This document shows, in pieces, positions 29,631-39,547 of a stretch of DNA of 64,000 bases. The notes beneath the pieces were generated by a model, which made no database searches, was not told the DNA's origin, and saw only the letters and a list, made by a program, of their open reading frames with translations. The position numbers were made by a program, and so were the translations under genes. Each line of letters begins with the position of its first letter. Within the stretch, counting starts at the first letter, position 1. The stretch comes from Vibrio furnissii CIP 102972 (lineage in GTDB: Bacteria; Pseudomonadota; Gammaproteobacteria; Enterobacterales; Vibrionaceae). The stretch lies in the NCBI RefSeq assembly GCF_000176175.1, contig NZ_ACZP01000013.1, positions 1,009,695-1,073,694 of the forward strand, read 5' to 3'.

Positions 29631-30536
29631 ATGTTATCAGGGATGATGTTTATCTTTGCCCCACTGGTGGTGGGGTATCTGTTTGCGATTCAAAATAAAG
29701 CGTGGCTTGCCCAACTCAACCGAGCCACCGCCTCTCTGGTTTATGTCATTCTATTTTTAATGGGCTTGAGCCTTGCCGCATTGGATAACTTGGGCGACAA
29801 CCTACAACTAATCCTCAAATATGTGGGCGTGTTCTTTGCACTGCTTGGTGCCTGTAACCTGCTTGCCTTGCCGCTGGTTGACCGCTTTCTCCCGTTGGAA
29901 ACGGACACCAGCCACACCAAATTGCCGCTGTCGAGTATGGCATTGGAGTCAGTCAAACTGATTCTGGTCGTCGGGGGTGGTTTGCTCGTGGGCGTGCTGT
30001 TCAATTTAGACCTCTCTTGGGTCGATACCGCCAGCGAGTGGATTCTTTTCTTATTGCTGTTTTTTATCGGTATTCAACTGCGCAACAGCGGCCTGACGTT
30101 AGGTCAAATCCTGCTGAATAAACATGGCATGATCATCGCCGCAGTGGTGATGGTCACCAGTTGGATTGGGGGCGCGATTGCCGCATTGGTGCTCGACATT
30201 CCGGTATACAAAGGGCTGGCGATGGCGTCCGGCTTCGGTTGGTATTCATTGGCGGGGATTCTGATGGGCGATGCCTTTGGGCCAGTTTACGGTGGGGCGT
30301 CATTTATGATTGAGCTGCTGCGCGAGCTGATCTCACTGGTGCTGATCCCGATGTTCATCAGTCGCAAACCCTGCACCTCGATTGGCTACGCGGGCGCCAC
30401 AGCGATGGACTTCACGCTGCCCGTCATTCAAACCACCGGCGGTGTGCGTTGTGTGCCCGTGGCGATCGTCAGTGGGTTTATTCTCAGCCTGTTAGTCCCT
30501 GTTTTGATGTTATTCTTTGTGTCTCTTGCAGGCTAG
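29631..30536 (+). CDS. lysO: Lysine exporter LysO
   Basis: A 301-residue inner-membrane protein (formerly YbjE, DUF340) with about eight membrane segments. It matches E. coli LysO at 'LPL(S)SMALESVKLI', 'LLFFIGIQLRNSGLTLGQILLN', 'LAMASGFGWYSLAGIL' and 'GATAMDFTLPVIQTTGG'. It exports L-lysine and toxic analogues such as thialysine. GAGGA precedes the ATG. It may be co-transcribed with the HDOD gene. Confidence 0.92.
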   Translation: MLSGMMFIFAPLVVGYLFAIQNKAWLAQLNRATASLVYVILFLMGLSLAALDNLGDNLQLILKYVGVFFALLGACNLLALPLVDRFLPLETDTSHTKLPLSSMALESVKLILVVGGGLLVGVLFNLDLSWVDTASEWILFLLLFFIGIQLRNSGLTLGQILLNKHGMIIAAVVMVTSWIGGAIAALVLDIPVYKGLAMASGFGWYSLAGILMGDAFGPVYGGASFMIELLRELISLVLIPMFISRKPCTSIGYAGATAMDFTLPVIQTTGGVRCVPVAIVSGFILSLLVPVLMLFFVSLAG

Positions 30537-30679
30537 ATCTCAGGAATCATGTTACACATCCTTTAAAATAGCGTACTTGGCATGTAACCGATTGGTTGCA
30601 TGCATCAAATCAAGCCCAACTGGAAGTCTATAAAAACCCCAACCAAGGGGTTACGATAAAAATCGCAAAAGGAACGATT

Positions 30680-31192
30680 ATGAAACGCTTTATTGTCACC
30701 ATGCTCTTATCGGCCACCTCGATGACCGCAGCAGCCGCCGACAATCAATGTTTTGCGAAAAAATACGATGCCTACATTGATGCTTCTTTGGCGTGGTACC
30801 AAGACCTTGCCGAGATGACCACCGAGAAATATCCCGAGCTTGCGAGTGTCAGCCAATGGTTCCTTGAAGGTCGCCAGCACCACTTCGAACTGAGCCGTGC
30901 GGCAGTGCACTACTACCTTGAGCACGATGCTTCTAAAGTGGCGACCGCACAACCCGTGGAAGCCTGGTTAAAACTCGAACAGCACGACATTAAAGTACTT
31001 GCATCGCGCAGCGATGAACTCGGGAAAATCGCCAAAACCACCTTCGATGATCGTCAAGCCAAACCGCATGAAAAAAACTATGAGTTGCGCTCAGCGTTTG
31101 CTGAATTGCTGAGCCACCCAAAACAGATTGAAGGCGCGCTGAACAAGTACAACGAAGCGATTGCGAAAACCGAAAAAATCGTGTGTCGCTAA
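30680..31192 (+). CDS. Periplasmic protein, unknown function
   Basis: A 170-residue protein with a signal peptide cleaved after 'TAAAA'. The mature part is helical and charged, with one Cys near each end (in 'DNQCF' and 'KIVCR') that could form a disulphide. The start is set by AAAGGA just before the ATG, although the frame is open 28 codons further up. No family is recognised. Confidence 0.65.
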   Translation: MKRFIVTMLLSATSMTAAAADNQCFAKKYDAYIDASLAWYQDLAEMTTEKYPELASVSQWFLEGRQHHFELSRAAVHYYLEHDASKVATAQPVEAWLKLEQHDIKVLASRSDELGKIAKTTFDDRQAKPHEKNYELRSAFAELLSHPKQIEGALNKYNEAIAKTEKIVCR

Positions 31193-31257
31193 GCGCTGCT
31201 CTTGCGCGTTTAGCGCATCAAGCACCGCCCTTTCCACTGGGTAGCAGTCCGAATTAA

Positions 31258-31280
31258 GGCGGGACTTTGGTCCCGTTTTC
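31258..31280 (+). terminator. Terminator
   Basis: CGGGAC/GTCCCG stem followed by TTTTC, about 65 bp after the periplasmic-protein gene. Confidence 0.75.
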
Positions 31281-31330
31281 GTTTAGATTGTCTCGCCTGA
31301 AATGTTAGATTAAACCGATAACGACGCTGT

Positions 31331-32974
31331 ATGGTATCTGAACACAAAACCGCGGATGCGAACTTTGACACTCTGCTTCGTATATTCACCGTACCCGAAG
31401 GGCCAGACTCAACACTGACCCGAATCGAAGAAGAGCTCTCTCGCAACCTGAATAAGTTTCTGCGCGAACACATCGTGGCAGAAGAGAAGCCATTGAAAGA
31501 GATCGAAAAAGATTTCTCCGATGCCCGCATTCCTGATGAGCCGGAATTTGTTTCTGACCATACGCAACATCTGCTCGACACCTTAGTCGCCCAATCAGTG
31601 CATACCGCATCCCCCAGTTTTATCGGCCACATGACCTCAGCGCTGCCCTACTTTTTGATGCCGCTGTCAAAAATCATGATCGCCCTGAATCAAAACTTGG
31701 TCAAAATCGAAACGTCAAAAGCATTTACACCGCTAGAACGTCAAGTATTGGGAATGCTGCACCGCTTGATCTACGGGCAGGATGATGCTTTCTATCAGCA
31801 ATGGATGCACAGCGCAGAGCACTCATTGGGTGCATTCTGCTCTGGCGGAACCATTGCCAACATCACGGCCTTATGGGTTGCCCGTAACAACGCATTGAAA
31901 GCCGATGGTGATTTCCACGGCGTGGAGAAAGAAGGTCTGTTCAAAGCCATGCGCCACTACGGTTATGACGGTTTGGCGATTCTGGTTTCCGAGCGCGGCC
32001 ACTACTCGCTGAAGAAAGCCGCTGATGTTCTGGGCATTGGTCAAGAAGGCTTGGTTTCGGTCAAAACCGATGAGAACAACCGCATCTGTCCAGATGATCT
32101 TCAACGCAAAATTACCGAACTCAAAGCCAACAACATCAAACCATTTGCAGTCGTTGGTGTGGCAGGCACCACGGAAACAGGCAACGTTGACCCGCTGCGG
32201 GTAATGGCGGAAATCTCACATCAAGAAGGCTGCCATTTCCATGTCGATGCCGCTTGGGGCGGTGCAACCTTGATGTCGAATCACCATCGCCATGTGTTAG
32301 ATGGCGTCGAGCTTGCCGATTCAGTCACCATTGATGCCCACAAACAGCTCTACATTCCAATGGGCGCAGGCATGGTGCTGTTTAAAGACCCAAGTGCCAT
32401 GAATTCGATTGAGCACCATGCGCAGTACATTTTACGCAAAGGCTCAAAAGATCTAGGTAGCCATACGTTAGAAGGCTCCCGCTCCGGCATGGCCATGTTA
32501 GTCTATGCCAGCATGCACATCATCAGTCGCGCCGGTTACGAACTGCTCATCGACCAAAGCATTGCCAAAGCGCGTTACTTTGCCGATCTGATAGAAGCGC
32601 AAGATGACTTCGAGTTGGTCTCTCAACCGGAGTTATGCCTGCTCACGTACCGTTATTTGCCGCAAAATGCTCGCCAAGCGCTGCAACAAGCCAACGCCGA
32701 CGAGCAAGCACTACTCAATGAATTATTGAATGAACTGACCAAGTTTATTCAGAAGAAACAACGGGAAACCGGTAAATCGTTTGTTTCACGGACACGGCTC
32801 AACCCGATGGTTTGGAACAAATTGGATACCCTCGTTTTTCGCGTCGTTCTGGCGAACCCGCTAACAACCCATGATATCCTTCAATCGGTGCTGGACGAGC
32901 AACGCCAAATTGCCACGTTAGCCCCGAATTTGATGGGCAGAATTGAACATTTAGCACAACAAATACTGGCATAA
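31331..32974 (+). CDS. panP: PLP-dependent aspartate 1-decarboxylase PanP
   Basis: A 547-residue group II PLP decarboxylase, long annotated as glutamate decarboxylase. The Vibrio-type protein makes beta-alanine from aspartate for pantothenate synthesis, replacing PanD. Visible marks are 'GHMTSALPYFLMPLSK', 'CSGGTIANITALWVARN', 'HVDAAWGG' and the PLP lysine K338 in 'IDAHKQLYIPMGAG'. The length and position near hexR and tfoX fit the Vibrio orthologue. The ribosome-binding site is weak. Confidence 0.88.
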   Translation: MVSEHKTADANFDTLLRIFTVPEGPDSTLTRIEEELSRNLNKFLREHIVAEEKPLKEIEKDFSDARIPDEPEFVSDHTQHLLDTLVAQSVHTASPSFIGHMTSALPYFLMPLSKIMIALNQNLVKIETSKAFTPLERQVLGMLHRLIYGQDDAFYQQWMHSAEHSLGAFCSGGTIANITALWVARNNALKADGDFHGVEKEGLFKAMRHYGYDGLAILVSERGHYSLKKAADVLGIGQEGLVSVKTDENNRICPDDLQRKITELKANNIKPFAVVGVAGTTETGNVDPLRVMAEISHQEGCHFHVDAAWGGATLMSNHHRHVLDGVELADSVTIDAHKQLYIPMGAGMVLFKDPSAMNSIEHHAQYILRKGSKDLGSHTLEGSRSGMAMLVYASMHIISRAGYELLIDQSIAKARYFADLIEAQDDFELVSQPELCLLTYRYLPQNARQALQQANADEQALLNELLNELTKFIQKKQRETGKSFVSRTRLNPMVWNKLDTLVFRVVLANPLTTHDILQSVLDEQRQIATLAPNLMGRIEHLAQQILA

Positions 32975-32986
32975 ACCGCCCGGAAA

Positions 32987-33029
32987 AAGTTACAGCGAAC
33001 TGAAAATTTATTTCTTTTTGCTGTAACTT
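32987..33029. repeat. 10-bp inverted repeat downstream of panP
   Basis: AAGTTACAGC at 32987-32996 is perfectly complementary to GCTGTAACTT at 33020-33029, with a 23-base AT-rich loop and no T-tract. It could be an operator for hexR or a stabilising hairpin on the panP message. Confidence 0.5.
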
Positions 33030-33286
33030 ACACATCAAGTCGATGCATCAGAATTCCTTTTACTGACAAATCTGCGGCTAAAACTGTAGTTTTTATGAAA
33101 TTTAGTTTGAGGCTTGTCATATTCTCATCATTCGATACGTCGTTTCATTTCTGAAATATCGGTGCTTAGGTTTATACTCATTTAATGGCGTTGGTGAATG
33201 TACCTTTTGGAAATGATTTATTTCCCTCCCCTGAAATGGTTACATCGCTTTACCAACGAGTTGTTCTCTATGCCCGCGTGAACACT

Positions 33287-34141
33287 ATGAATACATTAGA
33301 AAAAATTCAAAAGAACCTAGAAAACTTTAGCAAGTCGGAACGTAAGGTTGCCGAAGTAATCATGGCGTCGCCGCAAACTGCCATTCACTCGAGCATTGCG
33401 ACTCTTGCCAAGATGGCTGATGTCAGCGAGCCAACGGTGAACCGCTTCTGTCGTCGCTTGGATACAAAAGGTTTCCCCGATTTTAAACTGCACTTGGCCC
33501 AAAGTTTGGCGAACGGTACACCTTATGTGAACCGTAACGTCGAAGAAGATGACGGCCCGGATGCGTATACACACAAGATTTTCGAATCGACCATGGCGTG
33601 CCTGGACGTAGCGAAAAACAGCTTAGACCCGATGCAAGTCAACCGTGCGGTTGATCTGCTGACGCAAGCCAAACGAATTTCGTTCTTTGGTTTGGGGGCC
33701 TCCTCGGCGGTCGCGCGCGATGCACAAAACAAGTTCATTCGTTTCAACATTCCGATTGCTTGTTTTGAAGACATTGTGATGCAACGTATGAGCTGTATTA
33801 ACTGCACCGACAACGATGTGATTGTGCTGATCTCACACACTGGTCGCACGAAGAGCCAAGTCGAAATCGCGAATCTGGCCCGCGAAAACGGTGCGACCGT
33901 CATTGCGATTACCGCCAAAGACTCCCCGCTGGATAAAGCAGCATCACTGTCGATTTGTCTGGACGCCCCAGAAGACACCGACGTGTACATGCCTATGGCA
34001 AGCCGCGTCGTTCAGATGACGGTGATTGATGTACTGGCGACCGGCTTTACACTGCGCCGTGGCTCAGGTTTCAGAGAGAACCTCAAACGCGTGAAAGAGG
34101 TCTTGAAAGACTCACGCTACGACAAGCTGTCGCATTTCTAA
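33287..34141 (+). CDS. hexR: RpiR-family regulator HexR
   Basis: A 284-residue repressor of central carbon metabolism. The N-terminal HTH (1-77) contains 'LAKMADVSEPTVNRFCRRL'. The C-terminal SIS domain ('FFGLGASSAVARDAQNKF', 'VLISHTGRTKSQVEIANLA') senses KDPG in this family. The frame runs open for 34 further codons, but the product matches HexR from this ATG. A GTG three codons upstream is possible. I could not find a convincing HexR box in its own promoter. Confidence 0.9.
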   Translation: MNTLEKIQKNLENFSKSERKVAEVIMASPQTAIHSSIATLAKMADVSEPTVNRFCRRLDTKGFPDFKLHLAQSLANGTPYVNRNVEEDDGPDAYTHKIFESTMACLDVAKNSLDPMQVNRAVDLLTQAKRISFFGLGASSAVARDAQNKFIRFNIPIACFEDIVMQRMSCINCTDNDVIVLISHTGRTKSQVEIANLARENGATVIAITAKDSPLDKAASLSICLDAPEDTDVYMPMASRVVQMTVIDVLATGFTLRRGSGFRENLKRVKEVLKDSRYDKLSHF

Positions 34142-34148
34142 CACTGAT

Positions 34149-34179
34149 TAAAAAAACGGAGCCACACGGCTCCGTTTTT
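34149..34179. terminator. Bidirectional terminator
   Basis: ACGGAGCC/GGCTCCGT stem flanked by A7 and T5 between hexR and the convergent alcohol-dehydrogenase gene. Confidence 0.93.
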
Positions 34180-34192
34180 CTATACGCTTGAT

Positions 34193-35449
34193 TCATTCAC
34201 TCAGTGAACTACGCGCTTCCTGCAGCGCATCATGCACCACAAGCACTTGACCTTTCACGTGCGCTTCATGGTCACTGTCTGCCTCAGCGCAGACGCCACG
34301 ACACGAACAGACCTGTTCAAGAATATAAATCAGCCGCTCGTAGGTCAAAGGAATGGGATTGCCTTTGATGGCATTGGATTTAAGGGCATCCTGCGCTACC
34401 TGATCAAATGACGTACTGCACACACCAAACTCACTAAGCTTGGGGAGCGCCAACTGATCCAACATCATTTGAACCCACAACACCCCATCCTCAACATTGG
34501 CGTTTTTACGCCCAGTGAGCAGATGCGATAAACGTTGATAGCGCGACAAAATATCCGGCCTGCCCACCAACTGCGCGGCATGAATGTTTTCTCGCATCAC
34601 AAATGGCGCGAGCCTTGCCGTGATCACGCTGTGCGGCGCATCCAACTTGCCGCCTAATGCCGAAGCCAAACCGTGCGCGGCGCCAAGTTTAGCATTGGTG
34701 ATCGCCATGCCACCCAACATGGCCGCAAACGACAAATCGGAACGCGCCTGATGATCATCGCGTTCACACGCAGCCATGACTGAACGCGCGATACGCCGTA
34801 CGCCTTCTTCACAAATCATATCGGTGAGCGAGTTCGGTTCACCGCACACATAGGCTTCCATCAAGTGAGTAAACGCATCCATCGCGCCGCGAGCGGAAGT
34901 TAAACGATCGGTGCCATACGTTAATGTCGGATCGACAATCGCCACATCGGCCAGCATCTCTGGGCTGCGTAAACTGACTTTGACTTGATCTTGCCCGGAT
35001 CGCAACACGGCATTGCGAGTGACTTCGGAGCCCGTACTGGCGGTGGTTGGAATGGCGATGAAAGGGAGTGGTTTGGCTTTGAGCGGCACGTTGCGTCCAA
35101 CGACTTCAACGTAATCATACACGTTGCCTTGATTTGGAATGATGGCGGCTAAGGCTTTCCCCATGTCGAGTACGCTGCCACCGCCCATTGCCACCACCAC
35201 ATCCGGTTGAAAGCGCCGCCCGCCAATGGCCGCTTCTTCGACCATGGTGATGTTGGGTTCACCGCTGACCGCGACATGCTGATAGCGTAGATGTTGTTGC
35301 TGAAGATACTCAATCACATGGCTTGCCCGTTCAATTCGCTTCCCTGACACCAACAATACGCTGTAACCATATTGACTGATGACCGATAACGAACTGTCCA
35401 GCGCACCTTCGCCGAAGATGATTCGACTTGATGTCATGAACTGAAACAT
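34193..35449 (-). CDS. Iron-containing alcohol dehydrogenase
   Basis: A 418-residue type III (iron-activated) alcohol dehydrogenase. Nucleotide-binding 'AMGGGSVLDMGKA' lies near residue 95, 'PTTASTGSEVT' follows, and metal ligands are in 'DAFTHLMEAY' (Asp, His) and the later 'AAHGLASALGGKLDAPHSV' (His). The C-terminal 30 residues are unusual in having four cysteines and histidines (CSCRGVC... and HEAH). The start follows GGGAGAG, and 26 upstream in-frame codons are excluded. The substrate is unknown. Confidence 0.85.
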   Translation of the reverse strand: MFQFMTSSRIIFGEGALDSSLSVISQYGYSVLLVSGKRIERASHVIEYLQQQHLRYQHVAVSGEPNITMVEEAAIGGRRFQPDVVVAMGGGSVLDMGKALAAIIPNQGNVYDYVEVVGRNVPLKAKPLPFIAIPTTASTGSEVTRNAVLRSGQDQVKVSLRSPEMLADVAIVDPTLTYGTDRLTSARGAMDAFTHLMEAYVCGEPNSLTDMICEEGVRRIARSVMAACERDDHQARSDLSFAAMLGGMAITNAKLGAAHGLASALGGKLDAPHSVITARLAPFVMRENIHAAQLVGRPDILSRYQRLSHLLTGRKNANVEDGVLWVQMMLDQLALPKLSEFGVCSTSFDQVAQDALKSNAIKGNPIPLTYERLIYILEQVCSCRGVCAEADSDHEAHVKGQVLVVHDALQEARSSLSE

Positions 35450-35759
35450 GATCTCTCCCGACCCGAACTCGTTACACTGTGAAACAGCTTGCGCGTATTG
35501 CACAAAAAAATGTTTGATGCAGTGCAACTTGCCGCCAATAACCCCAATAAAAATATGAGATTATGGCGAACGTCACAGCCAAGGAATGCAAACATCACGC
35601 TTTCAATACCTTGCTGCTGGGTCGGTAGCTTAACGATTCAACCGCGACTGAAGTAAATTTGAGCGATAGTTTTTACCTATTGAACGAACAGGTACTTGCC
35701 ACTTTATTTTCTACTTGGGATCGGGCATAGTGGCACAAACTCAAATAAAGGAGAAAGTT
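35450..35759. other. Divergent intergenic region, alcohol dehydrogenase / grxA
   Basis: About 310 bp with no gene and no regulatory site I can name. Confidence 0.4.
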
Positions 35760-36026
35760 ATGTTCGTAGTGATTTTTGGCCGCCCTGGTTGCCCTTACTG
35801 TGTTCGTGCAAAAGAGCACGCGGAAACGTTGAAAGCAAAACGTGACGACTTCAACTACCGTTATGTCGATATTCACGCAGAAGGTATCTCAAAAGCTGAC
35901 CTTGAAAAAACCGTTGGCAAACCGGTTGAAACTGTGCCACAAATCTTCCTCGATCAACAACACATTGGCGGCTGCACCGAGTTTGAAGCGTACGCCAAAG
36001 AGCACCTAGGTCTGTTTGACGAGTAA
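35760..36026 (+). CDS. grxA: Glutaredoxin 1
   Basis: An 88-residue glutaredoxin of the GrxA type. It has the active site CPYC at residues 11-14, the cis-proline segment 'ETVPQIFLD' and 'IGGCTEFEAY' for glutathione binding. It reduces ribonucleotide reductase and protein disulphides using glutathione. AAAGGAG precedes the ATG. In E. coli grxA is also near ybjL, which follows here. Confidence 0.95.
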   Translation: MFVVIFGRPGCPYCVRAKEHAETLKAKRDDFNYRYVDIHAEGISKADLEKTVGKPVETVPQIFLDQQHIGGCTEFEAYAKEHLGLFDE

Positions 36027-36042
36027 GCACCCGAATACATTA

Positions 36043-36070
36043 GAACCCGCTGATATTTGGCGGGTTTTTT
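36043..36070 (+). terminator. grxA terminator
   Basis: AACCCGC/GCGGGTT stem followed by T6. Confidence 0.88.
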
Positions 36071-36194
36071 ATTTGCGGTTTTCCTTCAGAGAAATGTCAA
36101 ACCACAAAAAATTTCACTTATCTTTTTGCATATTTACGATACAATCCTCACACTTTAACTATTCTATTGTTGCGCGCTTGAATCGAGCTAAATT

Positions 36195-37877
36195 GTGAAT
36201 ATCGACGTCGTACTTTTGCTAGACCAAAACCCCATCCTGCTGATTTTTGTTGTGCTGGCTATCGGGCTTGCTTTCGGAAAAATCCGTTTTGGCAGCCTGC
36301 AGTTGGGCAATTCTATTGGCGTGCTTATCACGTCTCTCATCATGGGGCACCTTGGCTTTTCGTTTAATGCGGAAGCCTTAACCATCGGCTTCATGCTGTT
36401 CATCTATTGTGTGGGCATCGAAGCGGGACCCAACTTCTTCGGTATTTTCTTTCGCGACGGCAAACACTATCTGATCCTCAGTTTGGTGGTGTTGGTGACG
36501 GCGACCACGCTGACCTACTTATCCAGCCATTACTTCAATCTCGATTTTGGTTTGGCGGCCGGTATGATGGCAGGCGCCTTGACCTCGACCCCAGTGTTGG
36601 TTGGTGCACAGGATGCATTGAACTCCGGCCTGTCGTCCGTACCACGCAACATGGACTTATCACTGGTGCTGGAAAATGTTTCCGTCGGTTATGCCATGGC
36701 CTATCTGATTGGTCTCATCAGCATGATCATGTTCGCCAAACTGCTGCCCAAAATTCAAAAGCAAAACCTGTCGGATTCAGCGCAGCAGATCGCGCAAGAA
36801 CGCGGCTTGGGGGGCAGCAGTCAACGCAAAGTGTATCTCCCCATTATTCGCGCCTACCGTGTTGGCCCGGAGCTGATTAACTGGGTGGACGGACGAAACC
36901 TACGCGAACTAGGCATTTACCGCCAAACTGGTTGTTACATCGAACGTATTCGTCGCAACGGCATTCTCGCCCATCCTGATGGGGACGCGATTTTGCAAGA
37001 AGGCGATGAAATTGCGTTGGTGGGTTTCCCAGATAGCCACGCGCGTTTAGACCCAAGCATTCGTAACGGCAAAGAAGTGTTTGACCGTAACTTGCTCGAT
37101 TTGCGGATTTCGGAAGAAGAGATCGTCGTTAAGAGTGACAGCATCGCGGGCAAGCGCCTGTCGGATCTAAATCTGTCAGAATACGGCTGTTTCCTCAACC
37201 GCGTGGTACGCGCACAAATTGAAATGCCGATGGATCTCGACATTGTGCTGGCCAAGGGCGACGTGCTGCAAGTCAGTGGCGAGAAAAGCCGCGTGAAAGG
37301 ACTGGCCGAGAAAATCGGTTTCATCTCAATTCACAGCCAAATGGCTGACCTGTTGGCGTTTTGTAGCTTCTTTATTTTGGGCATTCTGTTTGGTCTGGTC
37401 ACCATGACCTTCGGTCAGGTGTCGTTTAGCCTCGGCAACGCCGTCGGCCTGCTGTTGTCTGGCATCACGCTCGGTTTCTTGCGTGCCAACCACCCGACTT
37501 TCGGGTATGTGCCGCAAGGCGCATTGAATATGGTCAAAGACCTTGGTTTGATGTTCTTTATGGTCGGCATCGGCCTGAGTGCTGGTGGCAAGATGTTTGA
37601 GCACCTATCCGAAGTCGGCCCACAAGTGATTGGCTTGGCGTTTATTGTCAGTGTGGTGCCCGTGGTGTTTGCGTATCTGGTTGGCGCACACATTCTGAAA
37701 ATGAACCGTGCCCTGCTGTTTGGTGCCATCATCGGTGCTCGGACGTGCGCGCCCGCGATGGACATTGTAAACGAATACGCTAAATCAACCATCCCTGCAT
37801 TGGGTTACGCCGGTACATACGCTATCGCCAACATTTTGATGACGCTTGCAGGTACGATTTTGATACTGCTGAGCTAA
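36195..37877 (+). CDS. ybjL: YbjL-type transporter of the AspT/AAEx family
   Basis: A 560-residue inner-membrane protein. About five helices, two soluble RCK_C (TrkA-C) domains (about 205-375) and about five or six more helices make up the AAEx layout. Conserved segments include '[17 protein letters not shown]'-like, '[16 protein letters not shown]', '[15 protein letters not shown]' and '[20 protein letters not shown]', matching E. coli YbjL. The substrate is not established. The GTG start has only a weak GAG upstream. Confidence 0.9.
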   Translation: MNIDVVLLLDQNPILLIFVVLAIGLAFGKIRFGSLQLGNSIGVLITSLIMGHLGFSFNAEALTIGFMLFIYCVGIEAGPNFFGIFFRDGKHYLILSLVVLVTATTLTYLSSHYFNLDFGLAAGMMAGALTSTPVLVGAQDALNSGLSSVPRNMDLSLVLENVSVGYAMAYLIGLISMIMFAKLLPKIQKQNLSDSAQQIAQERGLGGSSQRKVYLPIIRAYRVGPELINWVDGRNLRELGIYRQTGCYIERIRRNGILAHPDGDAILQEGDEIALVGFPDSHARLDPSIRNGKEVFDRNLLDLRISEEEIVVKSDSIAGKRLSDLNLSEYGCFLNRVVRAQIEMPMDLDIVLAKGDVLQVSGEKSRVKGLAEKIGFISIHSQMADLLAFCSFFILGILFGLVTMTFGQVSFSLGNAVGLLLSGITLGFLRANHPTFGYVPQGALNMVKDLGLMFFMVGIGLSAGGKMFEHLSEVGPQVIGLAFIVSVVPVVFAYLVGAHILKMNRALLFGAIIGARTCAPAMDIVNEYAKSTIPALGYAGTYAIANILMTLAGTILILLS

Positions 37878-37968
37878 TCAAGCAGCGCCGTTCACGCTGC
37901 GCTGAATTATCGCTTGGCGAGAGTGCAGATGAGCCAATCATCCATCACGGATAAAAATAAAGGGTATG

Positions 37969-37999
37969 AAAAAAGGCGCTGAAATCAGCGCCTTTTTTT
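37969..37999. terminator. Bidirectional terminator
   Basis: GGCGCTGA/TCAGCGCC stem with flanking A6 and T7 between ybjL and the convergent fabV. Confidence 0.95.
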
Positions 38000-38013
38000 G
38001 TCTCTCAATCGAA

Positions 38014-39216
38014 TTAGATATCGATCACGTCAAACTCAACCGCAGGGTTCACGTCTGCTTCGTAATCCACACCTTCGATACCGAAACCGAACAGTTTCAA
38101 GAACTCTTCTTTGTACAGCGCGTAGTCTGTCAGCTCTTTCAGGTTCTCAGTCGTGATTTGTGGCCACAGATCACGGCAGTGCTGTTGAATGTCTTCACGC
38201 AGTTCCCAATCATCCAAACGCAGACGGTTCTTGTCGTCTGTTTCTGGCGCGCTGCCATCTTGCTTGTAAAGACGCTCGTTGAACAGACGGAAGATCTGTT
38301 CCATACAGCCTTCGTGAATGCCTTCTTCACGCATTTTCTTGAATACCATCGCAATATACAACGGCATCACTGGAATCGCAGAACTTGCTTGAGTCACCAC
38401 GGATTTCAGCACCGCAACGTTCGCTGAGCCGCCTTTGGCTGCTAGCTTCGCGTTCAATGCAGCAGAAGCGCGGTCTAGGTCCATTTTTGCACGACCTAAC
38501 GCACCATCCCAGTAGATAGGCCAAGTCAGTTCAGTACCGATGTAGCTGTAAGCCACGGTTTTGCAACCGTCAGCAAGAACACCAGCGTCTTCTAACGCTT
38601 GCATCCACAGTTCCCAGTCCTGACCGCCCATCACGGTGATGGTATCTTCGATTTCTTGCTCGGTGGCCGGCTCAACGCTGGCTTCGATGATCACATCTTT
38701 ATTGGTATCAACCGCTGTAGATGTGTAAGTCTCACCGATAGGTTTCAGTGCTGAACGAATCAGCTCACCGGTTTCCGGCATTTTACGCACTGGAGATGCC
38801 AGTGAGTAAACCACCAGGTCAATCTGACCCAGATCTTGTTTAATCAGTTCAATCGCTTTCTGTTTGGCTTCGTTTGAGAACGCATCACCATTGAGGCTTT
38901 TCGCGTACAAACCTTCTTCGTGCGCCAGTTTGTCGAACGCTGCTGCGTTGTAGAAACCAGCTGTGCCAGGCTTCTTGTCTGTGCCTGGTTTTTCAAAGAA
39001 GACACCGATAGTCGCTGCGCCGCCGCCAAACGCTGCCGCGATGCGAGAAGACAGACCATATCCACTAGAAGAGCCGACAACAAGCACACGCTTAGGCGCG
39101 TTCTTGATTGGACCTTGTGCTTTGGTGTAAGCAATTTGTTCTTTTACATTAGCTTCACAACCCACTGGGTGCGTTGTTGTACAGATAAATCCGCGAATTT
39201 TAGGTTTGATGATCAT
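38014..39216 (-). CDS. fabV: Enoyl-ACP reductase FabV
   Basis: A 400-residue trans-2-enoyl-ACP (CoA) reductase that completes each fatty-acid elongation cycle and is naturally resistant to triclosan. The Y-x8-K active site is Y235 and K244 ('[10 protein letters not shown]'). The NADH fold '[20 protein letters not shown]' sits near residue 44, and the N-terminus '[19 protein letters not shown]' is typical of Vibrio FabV. The ATG follows AAGGAAG; a TTG two codons upstream is less likely. Confidence 0.97.
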   Translation of the reverse strand: MIIKPKIRGFICTTTHPVGCEANVKEQIAYTKAQGPIKNAPKRVLVVGSSSGYGLSSRIAAAFGGGAATIGVFFEKPGTDKKPGTAGFYNAAAFDKLAHEEGLYAKSLNGDAFSNEAKQKAIELIKQDLGQIDLVVYSLASPVRKMPETGELIRSALKPIGETYTSTAVDTNKDVIIEASVEPATEQEIEDTITVMGGQDWELWMQALEDAGVLADGCKTVAYSYIGTELTWPIYWDGALGRAKMDLDRASAALNAKLAAKGGSANVAVLKSVVTQASSAIPVMPLYIAMVFKKMREEGIHEGCMEQIFRLFNERLYKQDGSAPETDDKNRLRLDDWELREDIQQHCRDLWPQITTENLKELTDYALYKEEFLKLFGFGIEGVDYEADVNPAVEFDVIDI

Positions 39217-39498
39217 ATTCAACTTCCTTCAAAAATCTTCGCTAGGATAAAAGGTTCGCCCGCGGTTCGCATCCTATTTCTGTAAAAATGCCTTCATTTT
39301 GCAAGTGGTTGGAGCACTCAACACCTAAATTGGCGGCAAGTTAGGTCATTTTAAGGGGGTGCGCTACATCTCTCACTCGGGTGTCTGCCTGTGTTCGTCA
39401 CGAGCTTCATCGCAAGATGAATCACGACAGAGACGAAGAACACACGAACCTTCCAACATTTCTAACGATTCCAACGACGTTTCAACGATTCCAACGAA
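39217..39498. other. fabV promoter region
   Basis: About 280 bp containing the fabV promoter. No FadR- or PsrA-like palindrome is seen. Its left end holds a 14-bp direct repeat, listed separately. Confidence 0.4.
39464..39497. repeat. Two 14-bp direct repeats, 20-bp period
   Basis: AACGATTCCAACGA occurs at 39464-39477 and again at 39484-39497, next to the fadE terminator. Probably a small local duplication, and no function is claimed. Confidence 0.6.
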
Positions 39499-39526
39499 AA
39501 GAAGGCTTCGATCAGGAAGCCTTCTT
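39499..39526 (-). terminator. fadE terminator
   Basis: Perfect 11-bp stem AAGAAGGCTTC/GAAGCCTTCTT, with TTTTC following on the minus strand. Confidence 0.9.
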
Positions 39527-39547
39527 GGATAAACGGGAGCGAATCAA

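Noticed and set aside
33085..33105. Possible HexR box (TGTAGTTTTTAT...) upstream of hexR
   Set aside because: Only one half resembles the consensus; the second half-site is poor.
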